This document shows positions 16,259 to 26,600 of a DNA stretch of 64,000 bases, one piece after another. The notes beneath the pieces are model-generated. The model did no database searches, was not told the DNA's origin, and saw only the letters and a list, made by a program, of their open reading frames with translations. How positions within the stretch are numbered: position 1 is the first letter of the stretch; each line of letters opens with the position of its first letter. The stretch is taken from assembly GCA_050943475.1 (NCBI GenBank), contig JBMNPF010000005.1, positions 124,001 through 188,000 on the forward strand, given 5' to 3'. The DNA comes from Metaruminococcus_A sp050943475. GTDB taxonomy: Bacteria > Bacillota > Clostridia > Oscillospirales > Ruminococcaceae. Both the position numbers and the translations under genes were made by a program.

Positions 16259-16594
16259 TTTTCTGTTACAATTATAACGCGAAATACAAAGTTTGTATAT
16301 GCTTATTGAAAAATTTTCTCCAAAAAAGAAAGGTAAAAGTTGTATTTTACAAGGGAGCTTGTCTTTATATCGCAAACACCCGACGATAATCTGTTGCTGA
16401 AGGGCTGAATAATATTCAGGTAAGATTTGCTCGGTGCTTATGAAAAATTCTCTTTCCAATAGTTTCCATCCTTACCGTACCTTTAAATTCAATAAATTTC
16501 CACGAACGATACATTAATGTGCTGGATTGTGTGTTGTTTCAAAAAGTAAAGTATGTTAAAATTATATTGAGTCTAATTGTAACGAGGTTTTAAC
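16259..16594. other. Divergent intergenic region between feoA and the EAL gene
   Basis: No gene supported. It contains the feoAB -10 (TATAAT, minus, 16271-16276) with a weak -35 TATACA 17 bases upstream. A perfect dyad ATACAAA-G-TTTGTAT (16284-16298) overlaps that -35. The EAL-gene promoter is TTGTTT (16534-16539), 17-base spacer, TAAAAT (16557-16562). Confidence 0.55.
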
Positions 16595-18835
16595 ATGAAA
16601 CGCAATCGATCAAATACGTTGTTGCCTGAGAAATCCACCAAGAAGCAGGTGCTCCAGATTGGCGTTTTATCCGCCGTTCTGGTTTTTATCATTGCGCTGA
16701 TGGTTTGGAATACCTCTGGCTTAAATGAAACGCTGAAACGGAGCACCAGGCAATATGTAAGGGATGTTTCTTACCAGCTAACCAACGACATTACAACCCA
16801 GTTGAAAGCGTTTGAAATGGCTTTGGAATTGACGGCGGATTCTGTGCCCGGAATACCCAATGACACAGTCTTGCAAAGGGTTCTCAACCGTAAAGCGGAT
16901 CTTTTGAATTTTGATATTTTGCTTGTTCTGGCTCGACAGGGAAATACCGTTCCACAGAGGGACGATCTTGCTGAGCTGGGGAATCTTTCAGGGGTACAGG
17001 CTTCCTTTGCAGGGGAAACCAGTGTGGTCTACACAGAAAATCAGAATCTTTTGTTTTCGGCACCGGTCTATCGGGACGGAGTGGTTGAACAGGTTATCGT
17101 CGGCGTATGCGGGCAGGAAAATGTACAGGCGCTCATCCAACCCAAAAGCTTTGAAGGCAGCGGTCTGTCCTGCATTATAGACAGCAGCGGTCAGGTTGTC
17201 ATTTCGCCGACTGATTTAAAGCCCTTTTTGCAGCTTGACGATATTTTTAAGACAGGTGCGGACGCAAGGACCACCGAGGCTGTTCTGCAAATGGAACAGG
17301 ATCTTATGCGGCAAGCGTCCGGCGCTTTTGAATTTACTGCGGTGGATGACGCCCGTTTGGTCATAACCTACCACGCGCTCGGAATCAATGATTGGGTTTT
17401 GCTGACGCTTGTGCCGGCCGATCTCATTTCAGGCGAAGCCAGCGCTTATATTTTCCGCTCGTTCCTCATTGTCGGCGGCGTATCCTTTTTGTTTACTCTC
17501 TTTCTGTTCAGTGTTTTCTGGAGCTACCGGAAGAACAGAATCCGGCTGGAGCATATCGCCTTTACCGACCCGGTTACGGGTGGAATGAACAATGCAGCCT
17601 TTCGGGCCGAATTTCCGCGGTTGACTGAGCACACACCACCAAATTGTTATGTTGTGGTTTTGCTCAATGTAAAAGGCTTTAAACTTATCAATGAAAACTT
17701 TGGCATAGCGGCCGGGGACGATATGCTGAAGTATATTTACAACGTATTGGTGCGGCATACCAAAGAAGGGGAAATTGCCGCCCGCAGTGAAGCGGACTAT
17801 TTCTTCCTTTGCCTGCGGGAAAACAATCCGGAGGAAATTCAAAACCGTCTGGATGAAATTATCCAGGACATCAATTCATTTGCGCAGTATACGGATATTC
17901 ACTACCGCCTGACCATGTTGCAGGGCGCCTGCCTGGCCGATGATCCGGCGTTGGATATCAATACCCTTCAAGACCGCGCAAGAATTGCCTGCAGAATGCA
18001 AAATGATCCGGAAAAATGCATGTTTTACAGCGCGGATTTGCTGCAGGCTCTGCGCAATGAACAGGAACTCAATGCCCTGTTCGAAGGGTCTTTGCAAAAC
18101 CGTGATTTCCAAATTTATCTGCAACCCAAGGTGCGTCTCAGGGATGGCGCTGTTTGCGGCGCGGAGTCGCTGGTACGCTGGTTCCATCCACGGCGGGGGA
18201 TGATTTACCCCTCTGATTTTATTCCATTCTTTGAAAAAAATGACAATATCTGCCGGCTTGACCTGTATGTGTTTGAAGAAGTCTGCGCCCTGATCCGAAA
18301 GTGGCTGGACGCAAACCAAAAGCTGGATTTTCCCATTTCGGTCAATCTGTCGCGGGCTCATTTTAAAAATCTGAACTTTCTGCGGGAGTTTTCCAGAATC
18401 AAGCGGGAATATCGAATACCGGACGGTGTCATTGAACTGGAAGTGACCGAGTCCAGCTTTTTTGACGAGCAGCAGCGGGAACTGGTGAAAAGTTCAATTG
18501 AACAGATGCACGCCAGCGGTTTTCAGTGCTCTTTGGACGATTTTGGCGTTGGTTTTTCTTCATTGGCACTGCTGCAGGAATTTGATGTGGATACCATCAA
18601 GTTGGATCGCCACTTTTTCGGCGATATTTCAAACGTCAAGTCGCAGCATGTCATTGCCAGCTTTATTGAACTGGCCGGCAAGCTGGGCATCCACATTGTT
18701 GCCGAGGGAATTGAAACCGAACAACAGCTTGCATATCTGCGCCAGGTGAACTGTGATATGGTGCAGGGCTACATTTTTTCAAAGCCGCTTCCGGTTTCTG
18801 AATTTGAAACCTGGTGCAGAGAGAGGACATCGTGA
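16595..18835 (+). CDS. Membrane c-di-GMP phosphodiesterase (sensor, degenerate GGDEF, EAL)
   Basis: 746 residues. Two transmembrane segments (about 21-41 and 288-310) enclose an extracellular Cache-like sensor. The following GGDEF domain is degenerate: the signature reads SEADY, so no cyclase activity is expected, though it may bind GTP. The EAL domain (about 497-740) has the signature as ESL, with VNLS, ELEVTES, DDFGVG, IKLD, AEGIET and QGY all present, so the metal and catalytic residues look intact. It degrades c-di-GMP. The last codons overlap the next gene (GTGA at 18832), coupling it to a diguanylate cyclase. Confidence 0.92.
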   Translation: MKRNRSNTLLPEKSTKKQVLQIGVLSAVLVFIIALMVWNTSGLNETLKRSTRQYVRDVSYQLTNDITTQLKAFEMALELTADSVPGIPNDTVLQRVLNRKADLLNFDILLVLARQGNTVPQRDDLAELGNLSGVQASFAGETSVVYTENQNLLFSAPVYRDGVVEQVIVGVCGQENVQALIQPKSFEGSGLSCIIDSSGQVVISPTDLKPFLQLDDIFKTGADARTTEAVLQMEQDLMRQASGAFEFTAVDDARLVITYHALGINDWVLLTLVPADLISGEASAYIFRSFLIVGGVSFLFTLFLFSVFWSYRKNRIRLEHIAFTDPVTGGMNNAAFRAEFPRLTEHTPPNCYVVVLLNVKGFKLINENFGIAAGDDMLKYIYNVLVRHTKEGEIAARSEADYFFLCLRENNPEEIQNRLDEIIQDINSFAQYTDIHYRLTMLQGACLADDPALDINTLQDRARIACRMQNDPEKCMFYSADLLQALRNEQELNALFEGSLQNRDFQIYLQPKVRLRDGAVCGAESLVRWFHPRRGMIYPSDFIPFFEKNDNICRLDLYVFEEVCALIRKWLDANQKLDFPISVNLSRAHFKNLNFLREFSRIKREYRIPDGVIELEVTESSFFDEQQRELVKSSIEQMHASGFQCSLDDFGVGFSSLALLQEFDVDTIKLDRHFFGDISNVKSQHVIASFIELAGKLGIHIVAEGIETEQQLAYLRQVNCDMVQGYIFSKPLPVSEFETWCRERTS

Positions 18836-20745
18836 AACGGATCATTGTAAAACGATTAATTCTGATCATTTTTGCAGCAATGCTGCTGTCGCTTGCACTG
18901 AATTATTTATTTCAGTTAAAATCATCGTATGACGACGCGCGTGAGACCTCAAAGGTTCTTTTTTGGCAAATTGAGCAAATTCTCAGTCAAAACGAAGCGG
19001 AATCGGAACAGACCAGGCAGGATTTTGAAAATGAATGCCTGATACGCGCCAAAGCGGCGGCCTATATTGTGCAGTATCATCCGGAAATGTTGCAGGATCA
19101 GACGGAAATGAAAAAGGTTGCCGAGTTGCTTCAGGTGGACGAATTCCACATATTTGACACAGAGGGCAACCTGTATGCGGGTTCTGAACCCAAATATTTC
19201 GGCCTCAACTTCAATTCCGGCGAACAGATGCAGTTTTTCCTCCCCATGCTGGAGGACCGCTCTCTGGAGTTGTGCCAGGACATTACCCCCAATACGGCGG
19301 AACAGAAGCTTATGCAGTATGCCGCCGTCTGGCGCGAGGACGGTAAGGAAATTGTGCAGATTGGCATGGAGCCGGAACGGGTGCTCAACGCCATGAAGAA
19401 AAACGAGCTCTCTTACATTTTTTCCCTGCTGACGGCAAAACAGGGAGCCACAATGTTTGCGCTTGACGCCGAAACCTATGAGGTGCTTGGTTCAACCAAT
19501 TCGGCTTTGGTGGGCAAAAATGCCGGCGACGTTGGGTTTGATCCATCGCAAATGCGGCAGGAGGAAGGGGGCTACCGTGCGGTAATCAACGGGATAAAAA
19601 GCTACTGTGTTTATGAACAAAGTGGTTCGGTTCTGCTGGCCCGTACCTGCACCGAAAGCAGCCTGATTGAACCGGTTAACAACAACAGCGTGTGGCTTGC
19701 CCTGTATTTGTTGCTTTTGTCCATAATTATGGTTCTGGCTATTACCTATTACCTAAACCGGCATATCCTCAAAAGTATTTCTTCCATCAATGATAAATTG
19801 CTGATGATCACTCAAGGAGATTTGGACACCAAGCTTGCGGAACGCTCTACGCCGGAGTTTGCCGAGCTGAGCGATCACATCAATGAAATGGTCCGCAGCC
19901 TGCTGGAAACCACTGACAAACTTTCTACCGTGCTGGATGCCGCAAGGGTTTCCATCGGCATATATGAATATACGCCCGGCATGAAGCGGATTATGGCAAC
20001 AAGCCGCCTCCGGGAGGTCCTTGGGTTGGATGCTAAGGAAGCGGAACACCTGCTTTCTGATTATAAGCTGTTTGAACGCAAGCTCAAGGAGGTTCGCAGC
20101 CATCCTGCCAATCCGGAAAAAACCGTGTTCCGAATCCCCGGAGAACCAGATCGCTTTGTCAGTATGGAGACCTTTGCCTATGAAAAAAGCAGAATGGGAA
20201 TTGTCATTGATATAACACAGTCCATTCAGGAACGGCAGTCCATAGAGTGGGAACGTGATACCGACTTGTTAACCGGTTTGTATAACCGCAGGGCGTTTTA
20301 CAACCGGCTGGACAATATCCCGCCTGAAAGCTGGGATCACGCGGCGCTTATCATGGTGGATGCCGATGATTTAAAGCTGGTCAACGACATTTATCGGCAT
20401 GAAAACGGAGACCGTTATCTGCAGGCCATTGCCGGGGTTCTGCGTTCCGGCGGAATCAAAAACAGGGTAGCGGCCCGGCTTGGCGGCGATGAATTTGTTC
20501 TGTTCCTCTACGGCTTTTCCACAACCGAGGAACTTATGGCGCAGATGAATACCCTTTTGGAGCAGCGCAACGGCAGGATGGTTGAGCTGACCGATCATAC
20601 TGTCATTCCGGTTCGTTTTTCAGTCGGCTATGCGCTTTATCCCGGTGACGGCAATGATAGCCATGCTCTGATGAAAATTGCCGATGACCGGATGTACCAG
20701 GAGAAAAAGCGGAGAAAGAATATGGCGTTTAAGCCGGAGGTATAA
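18832..20745 (+). CDS. Membrane diguanylate cyclase (sensor, HAMP, PAS-like, GGDEF)
   Basis: 637 residues from a GTG start that overlaps the previous stop and follows AGAGAGGA. Transmembrane segment 1 (about 8-24) and a second near 287-308 flank an extracellular sensor. HAMP (SINDKLLMITQGDLDTKL) and a PAS-like module follow. The C-terminal GGDEF domain keeps DTDLLTGLYNRRAF, DADDLKLVND and the exact active-site GGDEF at about residue 551, so it should make c-di-GMP from two GTP. The RXXD inhibitory site five residues before GGDEF is absent, so product feedback through that site is not expected. Confidence 0.93.
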   Translation: MKRIIVKRLILIIFAAMLLSLALNYLFQLKSSYDDARETSKVLFWQIEQILSQNEAESEQTRQDFENECLIRAKAAAYIVQYHPEMLQDQTEMKKVAELLQVDEFHIFDTEGNLYAGSEPKYFGLNFNSGEQMQFFLPMLEDRSLELCQDITPNTAEQKLMQYAAVWREDGKEIVQIGMEPERVLNAMKKNELSYIFSLLTAKQGATMFALDAETYEVLGSTNSALVGKNAGDVGFDPSQMRQEEGGYRAVINGIKSYCVYEQSGSVLLARTCTESSLIEPVNNNSVWLALYLLLLSIIMVLAITYYLNRHILKSISSINDKLLMITQGDLDTKLAERSTPEFAELSDHINEMVRSLLETTDKLSTVLDAARVSIGIYEYTPGMKRIMATSRLREVLGLDAKEAEHLLSDYKLFERKLKEVRSHPANPEKTVFRIPGEPDRFVSMETFAYEKSRMGIVIDITQSIQERQSIEWERDTDLLTGLYNRRAFYNRLDNIPPESWDHAALIMVDADDLKLVNDIYRHENGDRYLQAIAGVLRSGGIKNRVAARLGGDEFVLFLYGFSTTEELMAQMNTLLEQRNGRMVELTDHTVIPVRFSVGYALYPGDGNDSHALMKIADDRMYQEKKRRKNMAFKPEV

Positions 20746-20786
20746 AAACAGTTTCAGTTGAAGCGTCTGTGGCTGTACCATGTGGC

Positions 20787-20822
20787 AAAAAAGGCTCCCT
20801 GTCTTGAAAGGGAGCCTTTTTT
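20787..20822 (+). terminator. Terminator of the c-di-GMP operon
   Basis: AAGGCTCCCT and AGGGAGCCTT arms around loop GTCTTGAA, followed by TTTTTT. Confidence 0.85.
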
Positions 20823-20851
20823 CATGTATTGTTTTCATTTTATTCAGGCGT

Positions 20852-21589
20852 TCAAAAGCGGATGTATTGACGTGCAACATATCCCACCAGGGGACCGCTT
20901 TCAATCACATACCAGTCGTTCCAGGTGCCCCATACGGTCACGCGCTGCCCGTTGGAGAGCTGGCCTTTAATCGGCGCGTTTATCGAAGGCTTCTCCCGTA
21001 CATTGAGCCGGCCGCTTTGAACGCTTACCACGCCAATCCTCGGTTCCTGCGGCAGGATAAAGGGAATATCGAAATATTCGGTCAGCGAAAGGACAAGGTT
21101 GTAGGCAATCTCGTTGATGTGGGTGACAATCCAGGTCGCGTCGTCTACATTGTCGTGGTACGCAAGTTCAACCAACACGGCAGGGGCTCGGGTGCGGTTG
21201 ACCTCACCCAGCGTAGTGGTGGTGCGTACATCAACCAGGCTTGGGTCAGGGTAAATGGCTTTCAGGTTATTGGCGATAATGTCGGCAGCGCGTTTTCCGC
21301 GCCAGCTCCGTGCGTCGTAGTATACATCCGGGCCGCGGAGCTGGCCGGACAACGACTCAGGCGCCGCGTTGGAGTGCAGGGCAAGGTGCAGGTCATAGTT
21401 GCCGGAATTGGACGCGGCAATGGATGACGCCGCCATCATATTGGGCGTGTTGCGTGTATATTGAATACCGCTGGAACGTAGATATGGAATCATGGCGTCG
21501 GCAATCAGGTTCATGTAATACTCTTCCGAACCGCCAATGACATACTGGTTCCACTCTTGGGTGGATGGGCTCAGATAAATAATCGGCAT
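20852..21589 (-). CDS. N-acetylmuramoyl-L-alanine amidase (Amidase_3 variant) with SH3 domain
   Basis: 245 residues. Amidase_3 fold at residues 1-175, then a bacterial SH3 domain (GRLNVREKPSINAPIKGQL to the end) that likely binds cell wall. The catalytic Glu lies in VELAYHDN and one zinc His in LHLALHSNA. The usual first ligand in a PGHGG motif is replaced by SPSTQEWN, while GSEEYY keeps the Glu. No signal peptide is visible, so release may need cell lysis, a holin or the mother cell compartment. It starts with ATG behind CAGGAGG. Similar signal-less amidases are common in Clostridia. Confidence 0.85.
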   Translation of the reverse strand: MPIIYLSPSTQEWNQYVIGGSEEYYMNLIADAMIPYLRSSGIQYTRNTPNMMAASSIAASNSGNYDLHLALHSNAAPESLSGQLRGPDVYYDARSWRGKRAADIIANNLKAIYPDPSLVDVRTTTTLGEVNRTRAPAVLVELAYHDNVDDATWIVTHINEIAYNLVLSLTEYFDIPFILPQEPRIGVVSVQSGRLNVREKPSINAPIKGQLSNGQRVTVWGTWNDWYVIESGPLVGYVARQYIRF

Positions 21590-21796
21590 AGGGGTTCCTC
21601 CTGCGCAAAAAGATGTTTTTATTGTATCCTATGCGCAGCGGCTCAAAAAGGAACCGATAAACACAATGTCTTCGGTTGATTTTGGCTTGAGGCCGTACGG
21701 CCTGTCCGGGACCTGACCGGTATTTTTGCGGGATGGTGTGAATTTTTCATCGCCACAGCAATCGTCCTGTATTGGCGGATGCCCAGTCCTAAAAAT

Positions 21797-21848
21797 AAAA
21801 AGCGGCAAAAAAGCAGGGCGAAAAAGTCCTGCTTTTTTACCGCTTTTT
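21797..21848 (-). terminator. Terminator of the DUF4317 gene
   Basis: AAAGCGG with an inner AAAAAGCAGG pairs with CCTGCTTTTTT and CCGCTTT; T-rich on the minus strand after the stem. Confidence 0.7.
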
Positions 21849-21865
21849 CCGGTTGGAATAGCTCC

Positions 21866-22996
21866 TTACGGCGCAATATGAATATCCACCCCGTTGACCT
21901 CCACGCCGTCTTCCGCACGGATAAGGATATATTTTGCGCCGTTGATAACCCGCGTTTCTATGAGATCGCTGCGCTCCGGGTTCACCTGAATGGTGACATC
22001 CGGGGTTTTTACCTGGAATTTGCTGTCAACCAGGTTGCGCGGGCTGAGACCAGTGTCGGGGCCAAAGGCCGCATCGTATTTTTCCTCAAAGACTGTAACG
22101 CGCTGTTCCGAAATCCCGCAGCCTTGCAGAACCTGTTTCATGTCTCTCTTGGAAACAACCGGCGGTTCCGCCTCTTTGTTTGCCTTGTGCTCTTCAATCA
22201 GCTCGTAGAGCTGCTCGTGAACGGTCTGAACAACGTCGTAGCTGCAATCCCTTTCAAGGGTGGTTTCCAAAATGGCTTCAAATGTCTCTTTCTGGTCGGC
22301 TGCGGGCATGGGAATTTCGGTGTTGAACAGGGCCTCTACCAGTTCCTGGTGGTTTTCCGCTGTATTCCGGGAGTAATAAAGAGCGTTGTAAATGTTTGCG
22401 CTGCGGTCGTCAAAAGCAGGGAAAAGAAACCCGAGTTCCGGCGCGGAGACAATCCAGTCGGCCGTCCGGTTGTGAAGCTGGTTGTCGCTTGCAAAATAAC
22501 TCAGCGCCGGCTGGGTCATCTTAACCGGGCAAATGCTGCATAAAATGTAGGAAAACACCTCAGAAGAAGCATCTTCAAGGGATTCACCGTCCTTTGAGCG
22601 GTACGGTACGTCGTATGTATCCTGCGCCAGTAAAATCATGTACTGGCCTTCCAGCGAAAGCGCCTGTATCACCCGCTGGTAAAAGGTCTGCACCGCTTCT
22701 TCGTCGTTCAGGGCAGAGTTCCGCAGCGTCATAAGCAGCCGGTGTTCATCGCTGTCAACCACCTGCTGGGTGGTAAAGGTAACGTCAATGAGGTTCTTTC
22801 CAAGCGTTCCGGAGAGAGAACGCTTTAAAAGCGCCAGAATTTTTTCAGCTTCCTCCTGCGGCGTCAGTGCCAAAGACTGGCTGAACTGGGATATAATCTC
22901 CCGGTTGCTGTTGACATAGCAGCCGCGCACATGGCTGATGTTGCTTTTATCCGGACGGAACCGGCGGCGGATTTCTGCAATCTCTTTTTCGTTCAT
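21866..22996 (-). CDS. DUF4317 protein
   Basis: 376 residues, the full length of this Clostridia-restricted family. Recognised from the N-terminus MNEKEIAEIRRRFRPDKSNI and the region HVRGCYVNSNREIISQFSQS, and by the late NGAKYILIRAEDGVEVNGVDI. Predicted cytosolic, with no membrane segment or known catalytic motif. Single gene with a TATAAT on the minus strand at 23104-23109. Function unknown; no neighbour clarifies it. Confidence 0.85.
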   Translation of the reverse strand: MNEKEIAEIRRRFRPDKSNISHVRGCYVNSNREIISQFSQSLALTPQEEAEKILALLKRSLSGTLGKNLIDVTFTTQQVVDSDEHRLLMTLRNSALNDEEAVQTFYQRVIQALSLEGQYMILLAQDTYDVPYRSKDGESLEDASSEVFSYILCSICPVKMTQPALSYFASDNQLHNRTADWIVSAPELGFLFPAFDDRSANIYNALYYSRNTAENHQELVEALFNTEIPMPAADQKETFEAILETTLERDCSYDVVQTVHEQLYELIEEHKANKEAEPPVVSKRDMKQVLQGCGISEQRVTVFEEKYDAAFGPDTGLSPRNLVDSKFQVKTPDVTIQVNPERSDLIETRVINGAKYILIRAEDGVEVNGVDIHIAP

Positions 22997-23322
22997 AAAA
23001 TCCTCTTTTCGGTATCAGGTTCTATTTCCGGGTCAGGGTTGTCCATTGTTGAATTCAGCCTGGATCATGTTAGCGCACGGGCAATCCACATGCCGGAGCT
23101 TTTATTATAACACGGGTTCTGTTCCGCTTCAAAGATAATTTTGTCAAAGAACAGACCGCGCATTCGGCCCGGTACCTCGCTGAAACCGGCCTGAAAAGCA
23201 AAACGCCGTCGGCTGGGCTTTCAAAATGCCTTGCGCACCTGCGGGTTTTCGTCTATACTCATTTTAGTACCGGAGAATGCAGCCGTGAATTTCGGCGCCG
23301 TTTGAAAAGGGGGACTGCAAAG
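22997..23322. other. Divergent intergenic region
   Basis: No gene seen. Contains the minus-strand TATAAT (23104-23109) of the DUF4317 gene. No convincing plus-strand promoter was found for the GIY-YIG gene beyond its ribosome site. Confidence 0.5.
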
Positions 23323-23610
23323 GTGGCACATTATGCTTATCTGCTTCGCTGTGTAGACGGCACGTTTTACAGCGGTTATACCACGGATTTGCAGCGCCGT
23401 ACCGCCGCACACAACAGCGGACGCGGGGCCAAATACACCCGTTCCAGACGGCCGGTTGTTCTGGTTTATTATGAATCCTTTGAAAGCAAGGGCGAGGCGC
23501 TGAAACGGGAAGCCGCCTTAAAAAAACGCACACATCTGCAAAAACAGGCATTAGCAGACCAGTTTTCAAGAGCCGAATCAATGGGGCCTTCCGGCAGTTC
23601 AGAACTGTAA
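23323..23610 (+). CDS. GIY-YIG nuclease-domain protein (YhbQ-like)
   Basis: 95 residues. The GIY-YIG motif appears as AYLLRCVDGTFYSGYT, followed by LQRRTAAHNSGRGAKYTR with the catalytic Arg and the final conserved Glu in GEALKREAALKK. This is the compact stand-alone bacterial type, thought to nick DNA in repair; activity is not established for most members. GTG at 23323 is favoured by AAAGGGGGAC just upstream; a TTG at 23302 is the alternative. Confidence 0.87.
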   Translation: MAHYAYLLRCVDGTFYSGYTTDLQRRTAAHNSGRGAKYTRSRRPVVLVYYESFESKGEALKREAALKKRTHLQKQALADQFSRAESMGPSGSSEL

Positions 23611-23660
23611 ATTCCCCTGCAAAGGACAGCACTATGTGCCCACCTTTGCAGGGGAATTTT
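23610..23660. terminator. Bidirectional terminator between convergent genes
   Basis: 16-base arms AATTCCCCTGCAAAGG (23610-23625) and CCTTTGCAGGGGAATT (23643-23658), followed by TT. Confidence 0.8.
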
Positions 23661-23679
23661 GTTCTGCATGTTGTGTTTG

Positions 23680-26600
23680 TCATCCAAATAAACTGAGCTG
23701 TTTTCCGGCGGACGGCTGCCTTTTTCGCATGGTGTCCTCCATTTTTAGAAATGGTGTGGGGATATCCGCCAGAAAAGGGGAAGCCTCTTTGGCGGTCGTC
23801 AGAATCAGCTCATCCTTCGCCCGTGTCGTGCCAACGTAGAACAACCGCCGTTCCTCATCCAAATCCGTCGGGCGGTGTGGGGATTCCAACGGAATACGCC
23901 CCTTTTGCGCGCCGCAGAGAAAGACCACTGGAAATTCCAGCCCTTTGGAACCGTGCAGCGTCATCAGGGTAACCATACCGGAGGTGTAAGCCTTTTCGCT
24001 GCGTGCAATGTCGCTTTCTTGCCCCAGGGCGAGCAGTTGTAAAAATGCCGGCATTTCCTTGTGGAAAACCGCAGCCTCCAACAGTGCGCGGTATGCCGCG
24101 TTTTCTCCCAGGGCAATTTCCTCCGCCCACCGTTCCAGCAGCTTGCGGGGTCTGCTTTTCCGCAGAAGCGGCCGAAAGGCTTGGTAAAGCGCCATCCATT
24201 GCTGTAGCAGCCCAATCTGCTGGTAGTCAGCTGTAATTTGTTCAAACTGTTCATCAATTTTCTGCGGATCCGCCCGCTGCCACACGGCGGAAAAGCCCTG
24301 TACCAAATCCTCCGGGCAATGCCAGATGAGCTTTAAGCAGGCGCGGAGCGAGACAGTATCGGCTGGGTTTTCCACCGAACGGAAAAAGCCGATGGTTCCG
24401 CGCACCGTTTCATCGGATAAAAAGTCATCCCGGCCTTTTACAACATAGGGAATTCCCTCCTGCCGCAGGCATTTTTCCAGCATCCGCGCCTGCCGGTGGG
24501 TGCGGTAGAGCACCGCAATGTCGGAAAACTCCCGGGCCTGCCGTTCCTCGCTGCGTGTGCCGAACGCCTGCGCCTCCAACATATCCAGTCCGCCGACAAT
24601 GCGGCCGATTTCTTTGGCAACATAAATTCCTTCAGACAAATCGCTTTCCGCTGTCATAAGACGAACCGGCCGGCCGGACTTCCGGTTTGCCTCCAGTGTC
24701 CGCTCTGCTCCCTGGTTTTTGGCGATCACCGGCAGCGCACAGTTCAGGATTTCCGGCGTAGAACGGTAATTCTGGCGGAGCCGGATCGTCCGAAGCTCCG
24801 GAAAATCGGCCTTTAACCGTTCAAAGCAATGCGCGTCTGAACCTCGGAACCCGTAGATAGACTGATCCGGGTCGCCGATGACAAAGATTCCTTCGCTGTG
24901 CGTTCCCCATGCTTGAATCAGGCGGTACTGCAAGGGATTGATATCCTGAAATTCATCCACCAGCAGATAGGAAAAATGGCTCTCGCCTCGCCTGCGTGCG
25001 TCCGGTGCCTGTTCCCATTCGGTCAGCGCCTCCAGCAGCAGGTCGTCGAAATCCAGCGCGCCCGCCTGCCGGAGCGTTTCGCAGTAACGGTTGAACAGCT
25101 CTGGTGTGAGAGCGGTCTCTGCAATCGGCAGGCCGCTTTTTATTTTAGAAACCTCCTGAACAAACTGCCGCGCTGGGAGCTGAACCTCTGTCTCCCGCAA
25201 AACATCTGCCGCATATTCCAGGCATTCAGCTTCGTCAGCCAGCACAACCCTGCCGCGTCGTTGCTCCAGATAGTTTAAACAGATGGCGTGAAAGGTTCCA
25301 ATCTGCACGGCGCGTGCGGTACGCTTGCCAACCTGCTGTTCCAGCCGTTCCCGCATTTCATTTGCCGCCTGGTTGGTAAAGGTGACAGCTGTAATTTCCC
25401 CGGCTTTTTTGTGCCCTTGTTCCATTAGGACTGCAATTTTGGCAACCAGCGTTCGGGTTTTCCCGGTACCAGGTCCGGCAACAACGGCAACTGCCCGCTC
25501 CTCTGCTGCAATAGCCGACTGCTGTTCCTGGTTAAGCTCCGAGAACGACCCGGCAGGGGTAGCCTTTTCATCAAAGGGAGCGTCCAGCCGGGCAATTTCC
25601 GGCGCTTTCTTCAATGCGGCTTCCAGTTTTGAGCTGCGCTTCTTTTGGGCTGGGATCAGCCCTCCAAACAGTGAAGTCTGCCCGTTGATGGTTTCAATTT
25701 CCGATTGCTCCAGCAACCGGATTTTCCCGTATTCTCCATCATAACCGGGAATGCGTTCCACCCTTCCGGCCCGCAGCCGCCGGATACCCTCCGCCACACA
25801 GGGCCCTGCGGTGCGTTCAATTTCTTCCGGCGGAATCTCCCGCAGGATGCGGAATTCCGGCCCCAGTTTGTGCAGCATGGCTTCATAAGCGGCGTTTACC
25901 TTGGTGCTGGCAGGAGAAAATCCGATGGAGCCCGCAATGACCTCTGGAAGCGGCACAAGACTTTCAAACGGATGTGCCGCTGGCAGGCAAAAACCCTCCG
26001 CACGGTCGGCAAGCTCCTCCACCCGGTGCTGTACGCCGATGGTGATTTTTTTGCCGCAGACTGGGCATCGTCCGCCCAGCTTTTCCGTTTCCGCAGGGGT
26101 CAGGCTAAGGCCGCAGTTCCTGTGGCCGTCATAGTGGTACTTTCCTTCCTCCGGGAAAAATTCAATGGTTCCGGCAAGTCCTTCGCCCCGTAAGGCTTTT
26201 GCTAGCCCCGGGTAGGAGAGCGGCGCGTCAATGAGGTTTGCCTCCCGCCCCAGCTTGGCAGGGGAGTGCGCGTCCGAATTGGAGATGAGGGTGAACCGGT
26301 CCAGCGCCGAAACGCGCCAGTTCATCGGAGGGTCGGAGGAAAGCCCGGTCTCCAGCGCGTGGATGTATGGAGTCAAATCCTCATAGCATTCCTCTATGGT
26401 ATCAAATCCAGAAAAGGCGCCGAACAGCGAAAAGTGCGGCGTCCAAATATGCGCTGGGACAAAAATGGCGTCCGGACAGCTTTCCAATGTGATTTCCAGC
26501 AAATCGCGGCTGTCCAGCCCAAGAATAGGCCGTCCGTCGGAATGGATGTTGCCAATCGCCTCCAGCTTGTGGGCAAGCTGTTCTGCCTCCTCAAGCCCGG

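Noticed and set aside
16250..16459. 69-residue minus-strand frame upstream of feoA
   Set aside because: No ribosome site, A/T-rich spacer, and it covers the iron box and the feo promoter.
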